Below the pieces are notes generated by a model. That model was not told where the DNA came from, made no database searches, and saw only the letters and a program-made list of their open reading frames with translations. Source: Aplectana chamaeleonis (Eukaryota; Nematoda; Chromadorea; Rhabditida; Cosmocercidae). From it: 64,000 nucleotides of DNA. A program made the translations under genes and the position numbers. Location of the stretch: contig JAPDOI010001765.1 in assembly GCA_029168955.1 (NCBI GenBank), positions 79,859 to 143,858 of the forward strand, written 5' to 3'. Positions 9,774 to 21,412 of the stretch are shown here, in pieces. Position 1 is the stretch's first letter. Each line of letters starts with the position of its first letter.

Positions 9774-11460
9774 TGTGTTAACATACCATAACGTGTGCTG
9801 CGACGTTAAACAACATTTACTGCAAAAAAACAACCAAAAATCGTGTAGTGCACTGAACTTCATCCGTGTTTTACCCATGGTTTGAGATCAATCGATTCCC
9901 ACACGATGTGCTTAACCATGATGAGTGAAACGTGGTTGGCGCTCCGTGAATCCCAGCCCTGGGAATCACATTCTGAACTTTTTCTTTCAGATCTTAACCT
10001 CAACAAGCATTTTATGGTTTGATATTCCCCGCCCCTGGATTCCAAATGATTTTTCCAGATCTAAAAAAAGTTGACTGCAAAGAAGGTTGCTACACAAGGA
10101 CGCGAGAAGGTGCCCCGCGCTCGTTCTGACCAGAGCTAGTGTTATGATCCACCTCGTTTTGATCGAAATTCGCTTTTGTCTTCCGACCGGCATGTAAATT
10201 CTGTCCGAATAAGACTGGCGAACCATGCGGACGGCGTGCGTTGTGGGCGCCCGTCGCATGTGCCACTCTTGAAAGGATGTTCAAACGGCTGTCACCCCCC
10301 CCCCCCTTTGTGGCAGATCTAATTGATCGACGCAGTTGGCTTGCTGACAGCCGCTGCCGGCCCCGCTCCTAGAGAATGGGTGTGGGACAAGGCTAGCCGT
10401 CGTTTCGCGTGCTCGTCCGTCCGTCTTGGATAACTTGCTTCAAACTCAACTAAGTGCGAAACTAGGGCGATATTCATGATCCTGGCGTCGAGGGCTATCC
10501 AGTGGTATAGCCATTGACGGAGATCCGTTAAGAACTACCAAAGTTTTGCAATCAACCATCTTTGTACATACGGTACACACAGGGCAACGCAGACATAGAC
10601 GGTCTTTTAAAATTGATGTCATCAGCATCCAGCCTTAGTCGGGACCGTTGACATGGATACTTTCATTGAAGTGGAAATTTCGTTAACACTTGATATCGCC
10701 CACAGATAACTGCGAGAGCTGCAAAGCACAAAAATGGGCTAACAGTACACAATAGGGCCGGTTCAGAAAATAACAAATGCTGTTCAACAGCCGGCTAAGG
10801 TGACCTCAAAAACTGTTCAGATAAATTTCTCGTTGCTATCGATGATAACTATTTGTCAGTTGTTGTCTTCAAGGTTCCGCTTTGAAGCATACACTCAAGT
10901 TCGGGGACAAATTCAGTGTGAGCTATTGCGTGCACGCGTTTGGAGCACGCGACGCGTCGATTCTTTCCAGCTTCCTCGCCTCATCAGCTGATTGGCTGAG
11001 TTGTTCCTCATTTTTAAAGGTTTTGTGTCGACCGCTTTTATTCCCTATATGTTATCATGTCCAGGTGAGCTTCGTTTGCCGAAGTTTTTATGGCAGCGAA
11101 AGCGGTAAACGGAGAGAGTGCTTCAATTTTATGTAAGCCTAACAACTATTCGTTTTGAGGTAGAATTTTTGAAATGCGTCCACAAGCTGTACTGTGAGGA
11201 CTCGTCAGCGCGTTAATGGACAACTTACCGCTCAGAAGAAAGGAAAGGCTTAACTAACCACATTTCCAGCGGTAACTCGAGAGTGATCTCCAGATATACG
11301 GTACCGTTAAAAAGTCTCACCGCTTTGGTTTTTCGACCGTAACTCATTTTTTAGGAGAGCAATCAGCTTCATTTTCTATGACAACTTCAACACAATAATA
11401 GATCAAATATAACCAAAAACCAACTCTAAACCAACAACTAAAGTCATGAACAAAAAAAAA
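9774..11460. other. No recognisable feature; C12 run
   Basis: Short unsupported open frames only. A run of twelve C lies at about 10295-10306. Confidence 0.4.
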
Positions 11461-11520
11461 CAATTTATGACGAGTGAGCCTAATAAGGGAAATTATTTTG
11501 AAAGTACATAAATTCTGGAA
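11461..11520 (+). repeat. Dispersed repeat, inverted partner at 16930-16995
   Basis: TTTATGACGAGTGAGCCTAA and the following 35 bases match the reverse complement of 16930-16995 with scattered substitutions. Each copy reads as M-LIRE-ILK-HK in one frame. This is probably part of a dispersed repeat. Confidence 0.5.
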
Positions 11521-11569
11521 AAAGACTAAAGAGCGAAATGATACTTTGCTTATGAGCAGCTTACAGCTA

Positions 11570-12068
11570 ATATTGGTAGCCATAACGTTGGCATCGATGA
11601 CTGCCGGACACCTTATAGGAATAGAAGCAACAAGGTTGGAGAGACTCGAGACAGGGGAAGACTTGCAGGCCTGCTCGGGTTGTGCAAGTTTTTCAGTCGC
11701 AGTTCGAGCAGTTTTGCCCAAAAGTGCCCGTCCCAATACCGCCCAGAGGTGTTCGATTGGGATTAGATCCGGGGATTGACTCGGTCAGTCCATTACGAGG
11801 CTGCGGCGCTGGTCAAGCCAATCCTTGACAGACCAAAAGCCTGCATCGGATCATTTTGGAGTCTTGCTGGAAGACAAAGTCCCTAGGCATGGCAACTTGG
11901 CCAAGTTTGATCGTATGATTCTTCAATCTGCCCTTGTACAACTTCTTATCCATAGTAACATCTGTGCGGTTCAGGGGACAGACACCATTTGCATGAAAGT
12001 CTGAGGAGAGCCCCATACCTTCACTGGACTCCGCAACAGAGGCCTAAACTCATCTGACCAGATGTCCC
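11570..12068 (-). pseudogene. Tc1-like transposase fragment (minus)
   Basis: The minus strand reads from the first catalytic block (DIWSDEF near 12060) through VWGS, a degraded HANGVCPLNRTDVTMDKKLYK segment, then FVFQQDS (second Asp). The DDE C-terminus follows as PIEHLWAVLGRALLGKT and NLVASIPIRCPAVIDAN, ending near 11575. These are Tc1-family landmarks: VWG, FQQD and the IE-LW motif holding the third acidic residue. Part of the region between SDEF and VWG is missing, frames shift near 11810, and the stop found in the plus copy is lost. The fragment lies head to head with the plus-strand copy that starts at about 12070. Tc1 transposases cut and paste DNA at TA; this one is inactive. Confidence 0.8.
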
Positions 12069-12069
12069 A

Positions 12070-12957
12070 AGTATACTCTCATTGGTACAGACGGCATAAG
12101 CCACTTCGAACGCTCAATAGGTTCTAGGCTGCATCTTCGCTCTAAGTTTCCCATTGTTTAACATGGTCGAGGCGCCGTAATGGTATGGGGCTGCTTTCAC
12201 GCAAATGGTGGCAGTTCCCTGCACCGCATAGATGGCGCTATGGATAAGTTGGTTTGCAAGGGCGCATTGGGGAGCCATATGCGACTGGCCGAAACAATTT
12301 CCGGACCTTAAAGGCAGTGTTCACGATAAATTTCACTTCCGATATCTCCACGGTTTACGGAAGGTCTGGTGCCCTATATAGCAAGGCATGCTTAAAAGGA
12401 CACGAAAGACGCGTTTTTGAGCAAAAATAGGCCTTCTCTTGTTTACGTTGATTTTTGAGCGTGGAGGAATCGACCGCTAGAAGGGTGATACCTATCAGTG
12501 CAATTAAGCAAACAGCTCCTTTACCAGCACTTCCTTCACTTGATCATTCCTGTAATCTGAGTCTTCAATTGTTCCTTTCGAGGGGAGGATCTGGGGCACA
12601 GGGCGTGTCTGTGGCACCGAAACGCTTGTTTGCAGCAGTCATTTTGCAGCTCCTGGTTCGTTTTCTACCGTTCTTTCGACACAGGGAGTCTAGGATCCTT
12701 GTCGCCTATCATTTCACTGTGGAAAGTCAACGAGGATGATCATCGTGAACGCTGCCTTTAATCTAATCGAACATCTCTGGGCGGAATCGGGACGGGCACT
12801 TCTGGGCGAAACTGCTCCAATTGCGAGTGAAAAGATCGAACAACACGAGCAGGCGTGGAAGTCTTTCCCTGTCTCGAGTCTCTCCAACCTTGTTGCCTCT
12901 ATGCCTAGAAGGTGTCCGGAAGTGATCGATGCCAATGGTATGGCTACGAAGTATTAG
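12070..12957 (+). pseudogene. Tc1-like transposase fragment (plus), split by a TTAA element
   Basis: The plus strand reads HGRGAVMVWGCFHANGG and LHRIDGAMDKLVCKG, then SGPDL. After the 446-bp miniature element at 12312-12757 it resumes as NLIEHLWAESGRALLGETAP and continues through NLVASMPRRCPEVIDANGMA to TKY and a TAG stop at 12955-12957. The third acidic residue is the Glu at 12769-12771. The segment with the second Asp (FQQD) is deleted. Excising the inserted element and one TTAA leaves GAC CTT AAT CTA, reading D-L-N-L, which is normal Tc1 sequence. The N-terminal DNA-binding region is absent. Together with the minus copy this looks like a palindromic, internally rearranged Tc1 locus. Confidence 0.85.
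12312..12757. mobile_element. TTAA miniature element, family I, copy c
   Basis: The element is 446 bp long, with ends AGGCAGTGTTCACGATAAA and CATCGTGAACGCTGCCT, between TTAA copies at 12308-12311 and 12758-12761. Its removal restores the Tc1 transposase frame. It has no recognisable coding sequence. Confidence 0.92.
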
Positions 12958-12980
12958 GTGTGTACTACTTAAAAACAAAT

Positions 12981-13229
12981 AGCCTATCTTGGAAAAAGTA
13001 AGCCGGGTGGGCGACCGCACCGCGCGTTTAAAGTAGATCACATGTGAACTTTCTTAGTCTCGCCGACGAATTTTGAGCTTTTATATTGATATTTTATAAC
13101 CGATTGGACAGTATACTGTACGAAAAATTCCAAACAATAAAGGTCTTCGTGACTAAGAGAGCTGACTTACGATCCGCCTCAACCGCGCCGCGCGGTCACC
13201 CACCCGGCGTAGTTTTTCCGGAATAGGCT
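12981..13229. mobile_element. Small terminal-inverted-repeat element
   Basis: AGCCTATCTTGGAAAAAGTA and the next 25 bases (GCCGGGTGGGCGACCGC) recur inverted at 13183-13229. The element is about 249 bp long with arms of about 45 bp. Flanks AAAT and GTAA do not give a clear duplication. Non-coding. Confidence 0.75.
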
Positions 13230-13369
13230 GTAATATCGTCAGTCTCTCTCAAGTAGGAAGCCGCGCTCCACAATCGGGAGCGCAATCACTCAATCAATAG
13301 CCATGCTCCCTTTGTTTCTCCGCACGCGATTATTCTCAGGCAAACTCAAATGTTGACAGCGGGTTGAAG

Positions 13370-13515
13370 CACCTGTTTCTCGAGCAACCGGCGATAGCAG
13401 GTTCTTTCGGGAGGATAACATGGACCTGTTATCGACCTGCTATCGACCTGTCGATAGCAGGTTCACAGCAGGTTGACAAGGCAACACATCCTATCGCCGG
13501 TGAGCATTGATCGTC
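13370..13515. repeat. Palindrome cluster: GATAGCAGGT motif
   Basis: GGCGATAGCAGGTTC and its inverted forms (ACCTGCTATCGACCTG, GTCGATAGCAGGT) occur about five times within 140 bp. A related cluster with GGCGGTAGCAGGTCGACAG lies at 16635-16870. It may be the subterminal region of a DNA transposon. Confidence 0.55.
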
Positions 13516-14940
13516 CAAATCTCCGCATGCTCAACCAAATATTCAGTCGGTTGCGCAATTGAAGAATCTGCTTTTGTTTTGTTTATTTGTCTTTCGTGAA
13601 GCACACTTGTTTTTATGTGATAACGCGCAAATCAGGTCTTGTATTGACTGGAATTATTACTCAAATAGTGTTCTAGAGATTTTTGTAGTTTTCAACTACT
13701 TTATCGTCTCTTGGGATTTTACTATGAGTATTTTTTCGAACACCGGGTATATTTGGAGTCTTGGAACATCCTGTTTTGAATATTCGATTTCGTCGTGATT
13801 TTTTATTGTTTTGCTTCTCGCTTCATTGGAGATTTCATGTTTTTCGCCTCTCTGTATTCCGTTAATTCCGGAAATCGAAAAGTTCTTTGCATTCGTTTAG
13901 GCCAAGTGTCCGTTTTTCGAATATTTGTCTCAATTCAGCTTACATCTTAATTACCTGTCAGAAACGTTGTTCATTTGTACAAGTATATCACTTGAAAACC
14001 ATTCGAACTTCGAAATCGATTACTTGCTTCAATTTTTGTACAAATGTTCACACGTAAAACAATTGAATCGAGTATGTGATTTATTTTTGAACTTACTCGT
14101 TTATTTAAGAAATTCTAAAGAACTCACACCAGGTTTTCAAATCAATGGGAGATTTTATAAAGATCACAATCGAGAAATTATCCTAATTTCTCAGTAGATC
14201 TAGTTTTGATGATGTGATTACATAATAGACATGCACAATCGCCACTAGGTTTTGAATGAAGAAATGATGCAAATCTCGCGTTTTTAGAACGCCTTAGATG
14301 AATGAGTAATACGGATAGCCACTATAGAAAAATTTCTGATGAATAAGTTTCCTCGAATATATCCACTTCAAAATTAACGAATGCACGAATAAATTCGAAG
14401 AAGGCATTCTTAAAAATTTTGGATGAATTTTCGAATACAGCGTTTGCTAAATCTCGGAATGAGTGAATAAATTCGGCAAGGTCTCTCTTTTTTTGACTGA
14501 ACGATTGTTTCAGGAAACCTGTCTTCTATTTGAAGCAAATGAATGCTTGGAAAATATATTCGAATATTCGAATGAAAATTAGCTTTTTTCGACATACATA
14601 TTTCCGAAAAGATCCTGAATACTTTCTGCACATTCCTTTTCAATATCCAAACATATGAATTTAGTGACACAAAAATGGCCGACTACTCAGAAAATCGGAT
14701 ATTCAAGCTCTCCGAACAAACCGAATACTCCAGAACCTGACTGATTCAAATTTCTGAACGAATCGAAGGCTTGAAAAAGCAAATATCAAAATTCCCGAGC
14801 GAAACCAACATTCGAAAAAATCAGAAATTGGAATTTCCGCTTGAATCGAATATTATGTAGAATACTCAACTTTTCTAACTATCTGAATTTGTATCACACA
14901 GGCGCCCTTGGTCTGGGTCAGAAGTGCGTCGGCACGCTAC
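13516..14940. other. AT-rich unassigned stretch
   Basis: AT-rich sequence with many scattered TTCGAA/ATTCGAAT words, especially 14330-14830. Short open frames show no recognisable domain. Confidence 0.4.
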
Positions 14941-14944
14941 TTAA

Positions 14945-15360
14945 AGGCGCAGTCCAACCTCAGGGGTAGAATTTGATGTTGTAGTCCGCCCACCGTGTAC
15001 AAGCGCAAGATCTGAATTCGATCAGATGAGTGAGAAAATTCAGGGATAAAGTCGGCCCCACTCCCCATACCCTAGAAGCATAATCAAGCGTTTTGCTCCG
15101 AATAGGGGACCAAAATCATTGCAAACTGAAAAACTGATTAATGTGGCGATGCTCATAGGCAAAGAAACTATAGCAGAGCTCTTGGTTCCCTTTTCGAGGC
15201 GGTGTGCGCCGTTATGTAGGCTTTTGAGTATTGTGGGCGGGGCCGACTTTTTCCCTGTAGTTTCTCCCTTATTTGATCGATATCTCGCGCTTGGCAAGGT
15301 TGCTATTCACGGTGGACTGATCATAGTACGAAATTTCACCCCCGATATTGGACGATGCCT
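14945..15360. mobile_element. TTAA miniature element, family IV, copy k
   Basis: The left end is AGGCGCAGTCCAACCTCAGG after TTAA at 14941-14944. The right end, ATTGGACGATGCCT, is followed by TTAG, a decayed TTAA. The interior resembles the family IV copy at 25713-26185 (a GTCCGCCC block, then a Cs-rich GGCCCCACTCCCCAT block). Length 416 bp, non-coding. Confidence 0.75.
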
Positions 15361-16634
15361 TTAGAGATCTTTCATAGACCTGGTCATTTTGGCTCTGCCG
15401 GGGATTTTATATGTAGCTGCTTCCTGCGCGTGTCGCGCAGTAAAAAGTTTCATAGTCCACCGCTCATTCCGAGCGTCACGAGCATTCCGTGCTTGCGGTG
15501 AGGACTATGAAGGATACCTTACGCACAGAGATAGGATCAGCGGGCTTTCTCCCCTTAGTATCCTCCGTGAAAATTGAAGTTCTGATCATTCAAAGCGCGT
15601 GCGGAGCGCGTGATGCTGCTACCTCCGTCGACCTCTGCTCTTTCGCTATCTCTAACCTTCGCTCCGCACCTGCCCGCGCTGAAACCACTAGAATTTTATT
15701 GTTTTACAGTCTATGCATATCTTTTTTATCAAATATGGTATACCTTCAGAAGGCGCAACACTTCCTCTATCTAATAGCGTTACACGAAATTCCTACTTAT
15801 GTATTTTACATCGAAGTGTCGGGGACGGTTCAAGGGACCGAAAATATTTGGATACACCTCGTTCTCCCCTTTAAATCTATCGACACTGTTCAAGATCCAA
15901 GAACATTTGGACTTCGTGAGGGCTGATTCTTGTACCAAATCGAGTTCGCGGATTTTTTTTTCTCAATTTAGCGAGTATCGCTTTTCTTGAAATGTTTAGA
16001 AGGTACGATTCCCGTTATATCTCGATCATCCCACGTCTTCAAGCCAATCAACTTCAAATTTGATAATAATGCAATAGTTATAACTAGAAAAGACACTGTG
16101 AATAATACCTACATCCGCGAATCTGAGGTTTTGTGAGGGAAAATTCTCAGATAATGAAGATTAGCCAGGAGCTTCCGTTTCGAAGAAGTACCGGTAACTG
16201 CGATTTTCGCCCATTGGAGAAATTTTATTAACCTCTTTTAGTACCATAATCCTGCCCTTACATAGTCAAAAGTTCTATATATAAATGTTTTGCCTTAATT
16301 CTCTTGGTTTTTGTATCGTTGCTGCATATTTCTTGCTTAGAGTTTCGAAAAACCCGTTAAAGTCGAATTGGTTCGAAAGAAAATCAATTACTATTTTTTT
16401 CTTATGCCGGCCACTGAAAGCTGCGAAATACTTCAAATATTGAGTCGGTAAGAGTTGCACCTCGATAATAATTACGGCAGAAAAAAAACCGAAATGCCCA
16501 TGTTTGAGGGTAGTTGAGTATGGGGACGGCTACAATTACAGCTAGGTAAAGTAAAAATACAGCAATAGTTTCTGAATCCTGCGATGGTTCAGCTCGTTTA
16601 ACAGCCCCGAATTTTGAAGGTGACCACACTCATT
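15361..16634. other. No recognisable feature
   Basis: Open frames up to 145 codons (15489-15926) have no recognisable domain and low-complexity stretches, and are not called as genes. Confidence 0.35.
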
Positions 16635-16870
16635 AAAAATCCGGCGATAGGATGTCTACAGCAAAATCCATAATTCCGGCGGTAGCAGGTCGACAGCTAA
16701 ACCTTCCGAGGCTTCAGTTAAGTCATGCCGCCGTCTCGAAATCCGGCGTTAGGAGGTCTACACCTGGACCTTTCGGCGTGATACCAGGTTCTCTCGCGCT
16801 GAAATCACGCTTTTTTTCATGTCCTCAGCTGATGTGCTCTGTGATGACACCTCAGAAACCTGCTGTCGAC
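16635..16870. repeat. Palindrome cluster related to 13370-13515
   Basis: Three imperfect ATCCGGCG(A/T)TAGGA(T/G)GTCTAC units and inverted ACCTGCTGTCGAC words share the GGCGATAG and CAGGTCGA words of the earlier cluster. Confidence 0.5.
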
Positions 16871-16929
16871 ATTTGAGTTTGTCTGAGTTCCTGCCAAGCA
16901 GCGTCGCGCCCCCTCCCCCCGTACTCAGT

Positions 16930-16995
16930 GATTGACAATATTTATGTGCTTTCAAAATAGCTTCCCTTATTAGCCTCACTCGTCATAAATAGCTC
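16930..16995 (-). repeat. Dispersed repeat, inverted partner of 11461-11520
   Basis: The segment ending CTCACTCGTCATAAATAG is the reverse complement of the sequence at 11461-11520 with scattered differences. Confidence 0.5.
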
Positions 16996-16999
16996 TTCT

Positions 17000-17343
17000 G
17001 ATCATAGCTTTGATAAATCATGACTTCAAACCGTCATCACAATTAACTCCTATTCAATAAAATGAACCCAACATAATTTAGTGCCTTATAGTCGTAAGCA
17101 CAATGAGCAAGATCTTACTGATTGCGGGGAGAAACTTACTTTACTGTTGCAGAGGTGATCAATATTGGGAGGTGGTGGTGTTACAGTAACGGTGGGTTTC
17201 ATCCCGCAACGTACCCTTTGCAGTCTCGCAATTTTGATCCCTATAAAATTGAGGAAAAAGAGGATATATACGAGAAGATTGACGGGAACATCGAATCGAC
17301 AGCGAATCGTATCAGTGCCTCTAACTTACGTATATTTTTCCTC
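17000..17343. other. No recognisable feature
   Basis: Open frames are present on the plus strand, without motifs. A TTGCAG splice-acceptor-like word occurs near 17148. Confidence 0.3.
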
Positions 17344-17346
17344 TAA

Positions 17347-17500
17347 GGCTCCGTCCATAGCAGATGACCAGCGTCAAGGCGTCGGACGACTGGCTGGCTG
17401 CAGTGGTCGCTGGGGAGTCAGATCAATAACAAATGCTGAAGATGCAAACCCCCAGCGTCACATTACGGTCAACGGTAGGACGTCTGCTATGGACGGAGCC
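17347..17500. mobile_element. TAA miniature element (PIF/Harbinger-like)
   Basis: The ends are GGCTCCGTCCATAGCAGA and TCTGCTATGGACGGAGCC, perfect over 18 bp, and the interior is also largely palindromic (CCAGCGTC near the left, CCCAGCGTCA near the right). TAA flanks both sides (17344-17346, 17501-17503). A 3-bp TWA duplication plus G-rich ends fit PIF/Harbinger derivatives. Length 154 bp. Confidence 0.85.
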
Positions 17501-17503
17501 TAA

Positions 17504-17998
17504 CGGAGACAATTTAACTGAATCAAAGGGGAATTGAGAAAATGAGAAAGTGCTCAAGAGAGGAGAGATAATGTCCGCAGGTAGTTAGGAGAATAGACGG
17601 ATTGAATTTCAGTCCTCCCAATATCTGTCATCATAATAAAGGGGAAAGATGATCGACCGTTTGTCTAACCGTTGGGACAGATGTGCATTCGGTGTGCATT
17701 CCGCGTTTGTACACTCTTTTCGAGAAGAGACACGCTCTATGTAACTCTAGAAGGGTTTCAATAGGATTGTGTAAGACGCAATTGGAAATTGGAAGGGCCA
17801 CCAGAAGGAATCCTCAGAATCGCTGTCTTCCGTTTCGATCGAGACCTGTTCGAAAGATTGCTTTCTCGTGCATTAGTTCTCGAAATTTCGACTACCAACT
17901 ACAAGAGTAGACTCGTTAGTGATGGCATACCGCTCCGCGTGAGCGAAATGACTCGACGGCACACACTCAAACATAATGTTGAATATTTCATACATGTA
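17504..17998. other. No recognisable feature
   Basis: No coding or repeat signal that can be supported. Confidence 0.35.
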
Positions 17999-18165
17999 CA
18001 TATGGTTTCCGTATTATATTTAGTCTGACGCATGGACTAGGCGGGTGGCTGTGCGGTGTTGGCGGCATCACCGGCCAACAAGGTTTCGATCGCGCGCCGC
18101 GATCTACCGTCGCAGCCCCGTCCATTTACAAGACGAAATTGATTTCGTGACCTTTACATAAACAT
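17999..18165 (+). repeat. tRNA-like repeat, copy 1
   Basis: The unit begins ATATGGTTTCCGTATTATAT. It contains an ATGGAC...GTCCAT-closed block with GTGGCTGTGCGG and GGTTTCGATCG, which loosely resemble RNA polymerase III A and B boxes. A second copy in the same orientation is at 24609-24762. A GATCGCG...CGCGATC hairpin sits inside. Possibly a SINE or a small structured RNA. No cloverleaf is complete. Confidence 0.5.
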
Positions 18166-19542
18166 AGTCGGCATGAATCCTTGTGATACTCTGCATTCCC
18201 TATTGAAGGTTGCGCTTGGCCAGGGTTTTTCGCTTACTGCGAGTGACTAAATATGTTTAGAAAAGCTAATTGGGAACCCCTTGCTTACGGTTCCTGGACG
18301 CGAAGCGACGCTTTCGTCGGGTCTAAGAATAAATCCTTACAGCTTGGTTACATACTATTGCGTCCCTATAACAAAAACACGTCTTGATTCTCAATCGATA
18401 TGATCGAAAAAGTATTATGTGGAAGACTCCGTTGCAGCGAAACTAGCAATAAGGCAATTTGAAAGCGCGTAAACGATTGTCGGCGTTATTCAATCGACTC
18501 CGTAAGGTCGAATGGTATTCTGAAGCAGAGACATACAAAACAAATCGATCCGGACGGGAACAACTGAAATGATGGGCGATGACAACTGCACTCGTCTATG
18601 TCGATCGTTTCAATAAATTTTTTTCGACTGTCGCTGTTGACAAGCTATAGTGGTTGAATCTGACCAGAGGCGAGCTGCAATGACTTGCGATAAAAACTAT
18701 ACCCTCATGCCGATCTTACCAAGACGATAAAATATGTCCCAGTAATATGTCCAACATGCTGCACTCATAGTTATTCATATCTTTTATAGAATTCTCTGCC
18801 GGCCACTTGTTTGAAGTTTTAGTGGTTGCAACTTGTACCGAATATGCATCGACAGATCCAGAATTCTTGAGAAGATTATCGTACCAGGATTTAGGACGCC
18901 ACAACAGTTTTGCACGATCTGTCATGCCGTTGATGTGATTCTCTCATAGATTGCACTGTTGATTCAAAGTCACGTCACAGAGCGAAAAAGGTTCTCTTTC
19001 TCTTGCAGCTACGAAGTTTTGGAGAAGGAAGCAAAGTAAATTGATGACACACACGGAAAGAAGGAAGGCGAAATATGCAAGAAAACCTTATATGGTTTGT
19101 AAGCTCTAGAATACTTCGTCTCATCCTAACTTATTCAGTGTTGCGTAGAACAAGCTCGCCCAAGCCAAACAGTAATAAAATTCCAAGTGATCACAAGGTG
19201 TAGGCAAAACCAAACCTCTCCAGCCGCTTCGCGGCTGGAGCGATGAAGGGCATCATTCACGATGGAAATCGTTTCCGAGTTTTTCATATACAATGGGAGC
19301 TCTAGTACTATATAATAGCTATGTTTAAAAAAACCGCGAAAAAAAACACAGAAAACTTCTTTTTTCAAACCGAAATTCTCTCGTTCGACTTTTTAGAAAG
19401 GAAGAGTCGATTGCTACGAATTGCTGTGTTGACCCATGATCTCTCACTCGAACGGAGTTCGTCTTTCTTTCAGATGATCTATGGGGAAGGAAAGGTTCAC
19501 TGATGTATGTAGACAAGTCATTCATCACGTAATCGTATAATT
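18166..19542. other. No recognisable feature
   Basis: Short unsupported open frames only. A CCAGCCGC-TTCG-GCGGCTGG hairpin lies near 19218-19238. Confidence 0.35.
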
Positions 19543-19579
19543 AAAGATTATAATAATAAAGAAAAGATCATAAAGGAGG
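19543..19579 (+). repeat. 37-bp direct repeat, left copy
   Basis: The segment beginning AAAGATTATAATAAT and ending CATAAAGGAGG recurs at 20910-20946 with one mismatch. The pair brackets the transposon at 19639-20843 but lies 59 and 66 bp outside it. Confidence 0.85.
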
Positions 19580-19638
19580 GATCAATGGATATAGTCACGG
19601 ATGAAAGACCCGTTGAAAATATAATTGAGCCACACTAA

Positions 19639-20843
19639 CAATTGACGACCCTCCGGGGGAGGAGAGGTCTTGAAAAAAGTTCATCTGAGAGTTGTGGGGG
19701 ATGGATAGAGTAACAATAATCTATGTTCGATTTTTCCTAAGGGCCTTCCGATATTCCAGAAAAAAAAAGAAAATTTCTTTGAAACTACCTGTAACCCCCG
19801 TACTCGGAGCAACTGGAGTGAGTTCATATGCTTGGCACACATTTAGTTACAATAAAATTGCCCTATGCAAGGTTTGACGGTTTGATTCTGGCCCATTCGT
19901 GAAATATAAGCCGTTTCCGAGCTCAGTGTGCATTTCATTCCTCCTATCACTTGATTAAATTTGCCATAACCACTGTGCAGTGATGGTCGAGAGGATAACG
20001 ATTGGGAAGGCTAAACTACGAAGGGATGCTGGGTTGCGGGATTGATTCCCGCAGCGAATCTTCTGGAAAATTGTTTTGCATTTATTCGATTGTTTATACA
20101 CGTGGTTTCTTGTTTTCCAATCTTGCTGAATTTGCAATTTATATCGCGTGAATCCATGTAGTATACGAGCATTTCCTCACCTGATTCAAAAATTATTCTT
20201 CTCACCTTCTTGTGCTAGCATTTCGGTTTCATTGAGAAATACTGCAATGTTAACATCTTGTAACTTTGTTTAACTTTTCTCGAGCCAAAAAAAAACACCT
20301 TTCCTGAACACATAGAAGCCGTTTGCGAATAATCGTAGAAAAACCGTTACCATTGCAAGAAGCAAAGCGATGAACCCTTTGGTAAAAATTATCATCATGG
20401 GCGCAGTTTTCATTTTCAGAAGGCGACAATCGGTTGCCCAATACACCTGCTGACCCTTCATCGAAAACTACTAAACTTGGCCCGATCACGCAGAATTTTT
20501 TTCGATTATTTGGAGTTCGAGAGTGAGTTAGCAAGTATACGGCGACAAAAAAAAGTCGAAATTTTTTTTCTCTCCATAATGATCCAAATAAAGCATATTG
20601 AGGTAGATGGGTGCTAGATATTGTAGCCAGCCAGTTTTCTCTTCTGAAAAACCGAAAACGCAGCCATGGTGGACGTTTGAAGAGAATGAGCCCGCTAATT
20701 TTTCATGTTTTTCCAATTTTTCGCTCTACCGGATGGCCCTTAGGAAAAACCAAACATAGATTATTGTTACTCTATCCATCCCCCACAACTCTCAGAGGAA
20801 CTTTTTTCAGGACGTCTCCTCCCCCGGGCGGGGTCGTCCCTTG
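19639..20843. mobile_element. CAAGGGACGACC element 1 (3-bp duplication)
   Basis: Inverted ends of about 125 bp run from CAATTGACGACCCTCCGGGG on the left to CGTCCCTTG on the right. They include the shared block GGGGGATGGATAGAGTAACA near 19698 and its complement near 20762. TAA lies on both sides (19636-19638, 20844-20846). The related element at 35180-36746 has the same ends. Total 1205 bp with no recognisable transposase, so it is non-autonomous. The duplication size suggests PIF/Harbinger or a CACTA-like group. Confidence 0.85.
19985..20075 (+). other. tRNA-like segment inside element 1
   Basis: TGGTCGAGAGG fits the A-box consensus, and TGCGGGATTGATTCCCGCA forms a five-pair arm with a seven-base loop where the B box should be. 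The acceptor ends do not pair and no convincing anticodon arm is visible, so this is a tRNA relic or SINE head. Confidence 0.45.
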
Positions 20844-20909
20844 TAAGGTCTTTATTTTTGATAGGTCGACGAAACGCTGCTGCTGGGCTCGACAAATCTC
20901 CTGCGAAAG

Positions 20910-20946
20910 AAAGATTATAATAATATAGAAAAGATCATAAAGGAGG
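20910..20946 (+). repeat. 37-bp direct repeat, right copy
   Basis: It matches 19543-19579 at 36 of 37 positions, in the same orientation. Confidence 0.85.
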
Positions 20947-21110
20947 AGCAACAATTGGGGTCATGAAGAGGAGCAGCAATTGGGGGAAGAAAAGCGGCAG
21001 TTGGGGCCACAGTTAGGAGCAGCTGTTGGGGAGACGAATGGAGCAGTTGGGGCGATTGTAGCAGCACGTAAGGCGACTATAGAGAGCAGCGGTTGGGGCA
21101 GTGAGCGGAG
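20947..21110 (+). repeat. Degenerate GAGCAGTTGGGG tandem array
   Basis: The word AGCAG(C/-)(A/T)(A/-)TTGGGG recurs about six times at irregular spacing of 22-36 bp. It is an old, diverged minisatellite. Confidence 0.6.
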
Positions 21111-21412
21111 CAAGAGGGCACAACGTGCTGTCCTGTTCAGCAGTTGTGGGAACGAAAGGGGCTTACACCTTAACGAGTAACTGCGTTAGTAATTCCCTTG
21201 AGCTGCCTTACTAGTATCTGAGCCAGTGCACAACGCAGCTCCTAAGAATTCGTTTCATGCTAAGTCTGGACAAAGTTCTGTGAAGAACACGGTCACTTCT
21301 GAAATAAAGATAGAGCACACAAAACTATTTTGTAGAGAAAACAAGCACAGAAAAGCAAATGGTGACGGAGGCATAATAATCCGACGAGGGCAGACGTCAT
21401 ATATTGAATAGC
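21111..21412. other. No recognisable feature
   Basis: Nothing supported. Confidence 0.35.

Noticed and set aside
15489..15926. 145-codon frame as a gene
   Set aside because: No domain and no conservation visible. Length is compatible with chance.
19985..20075. Functional tRNA gene
   Set aside because: A- and B-box-like words and a T-arm are present, but the acceptor ends do not pair and no anticodon arm fits.
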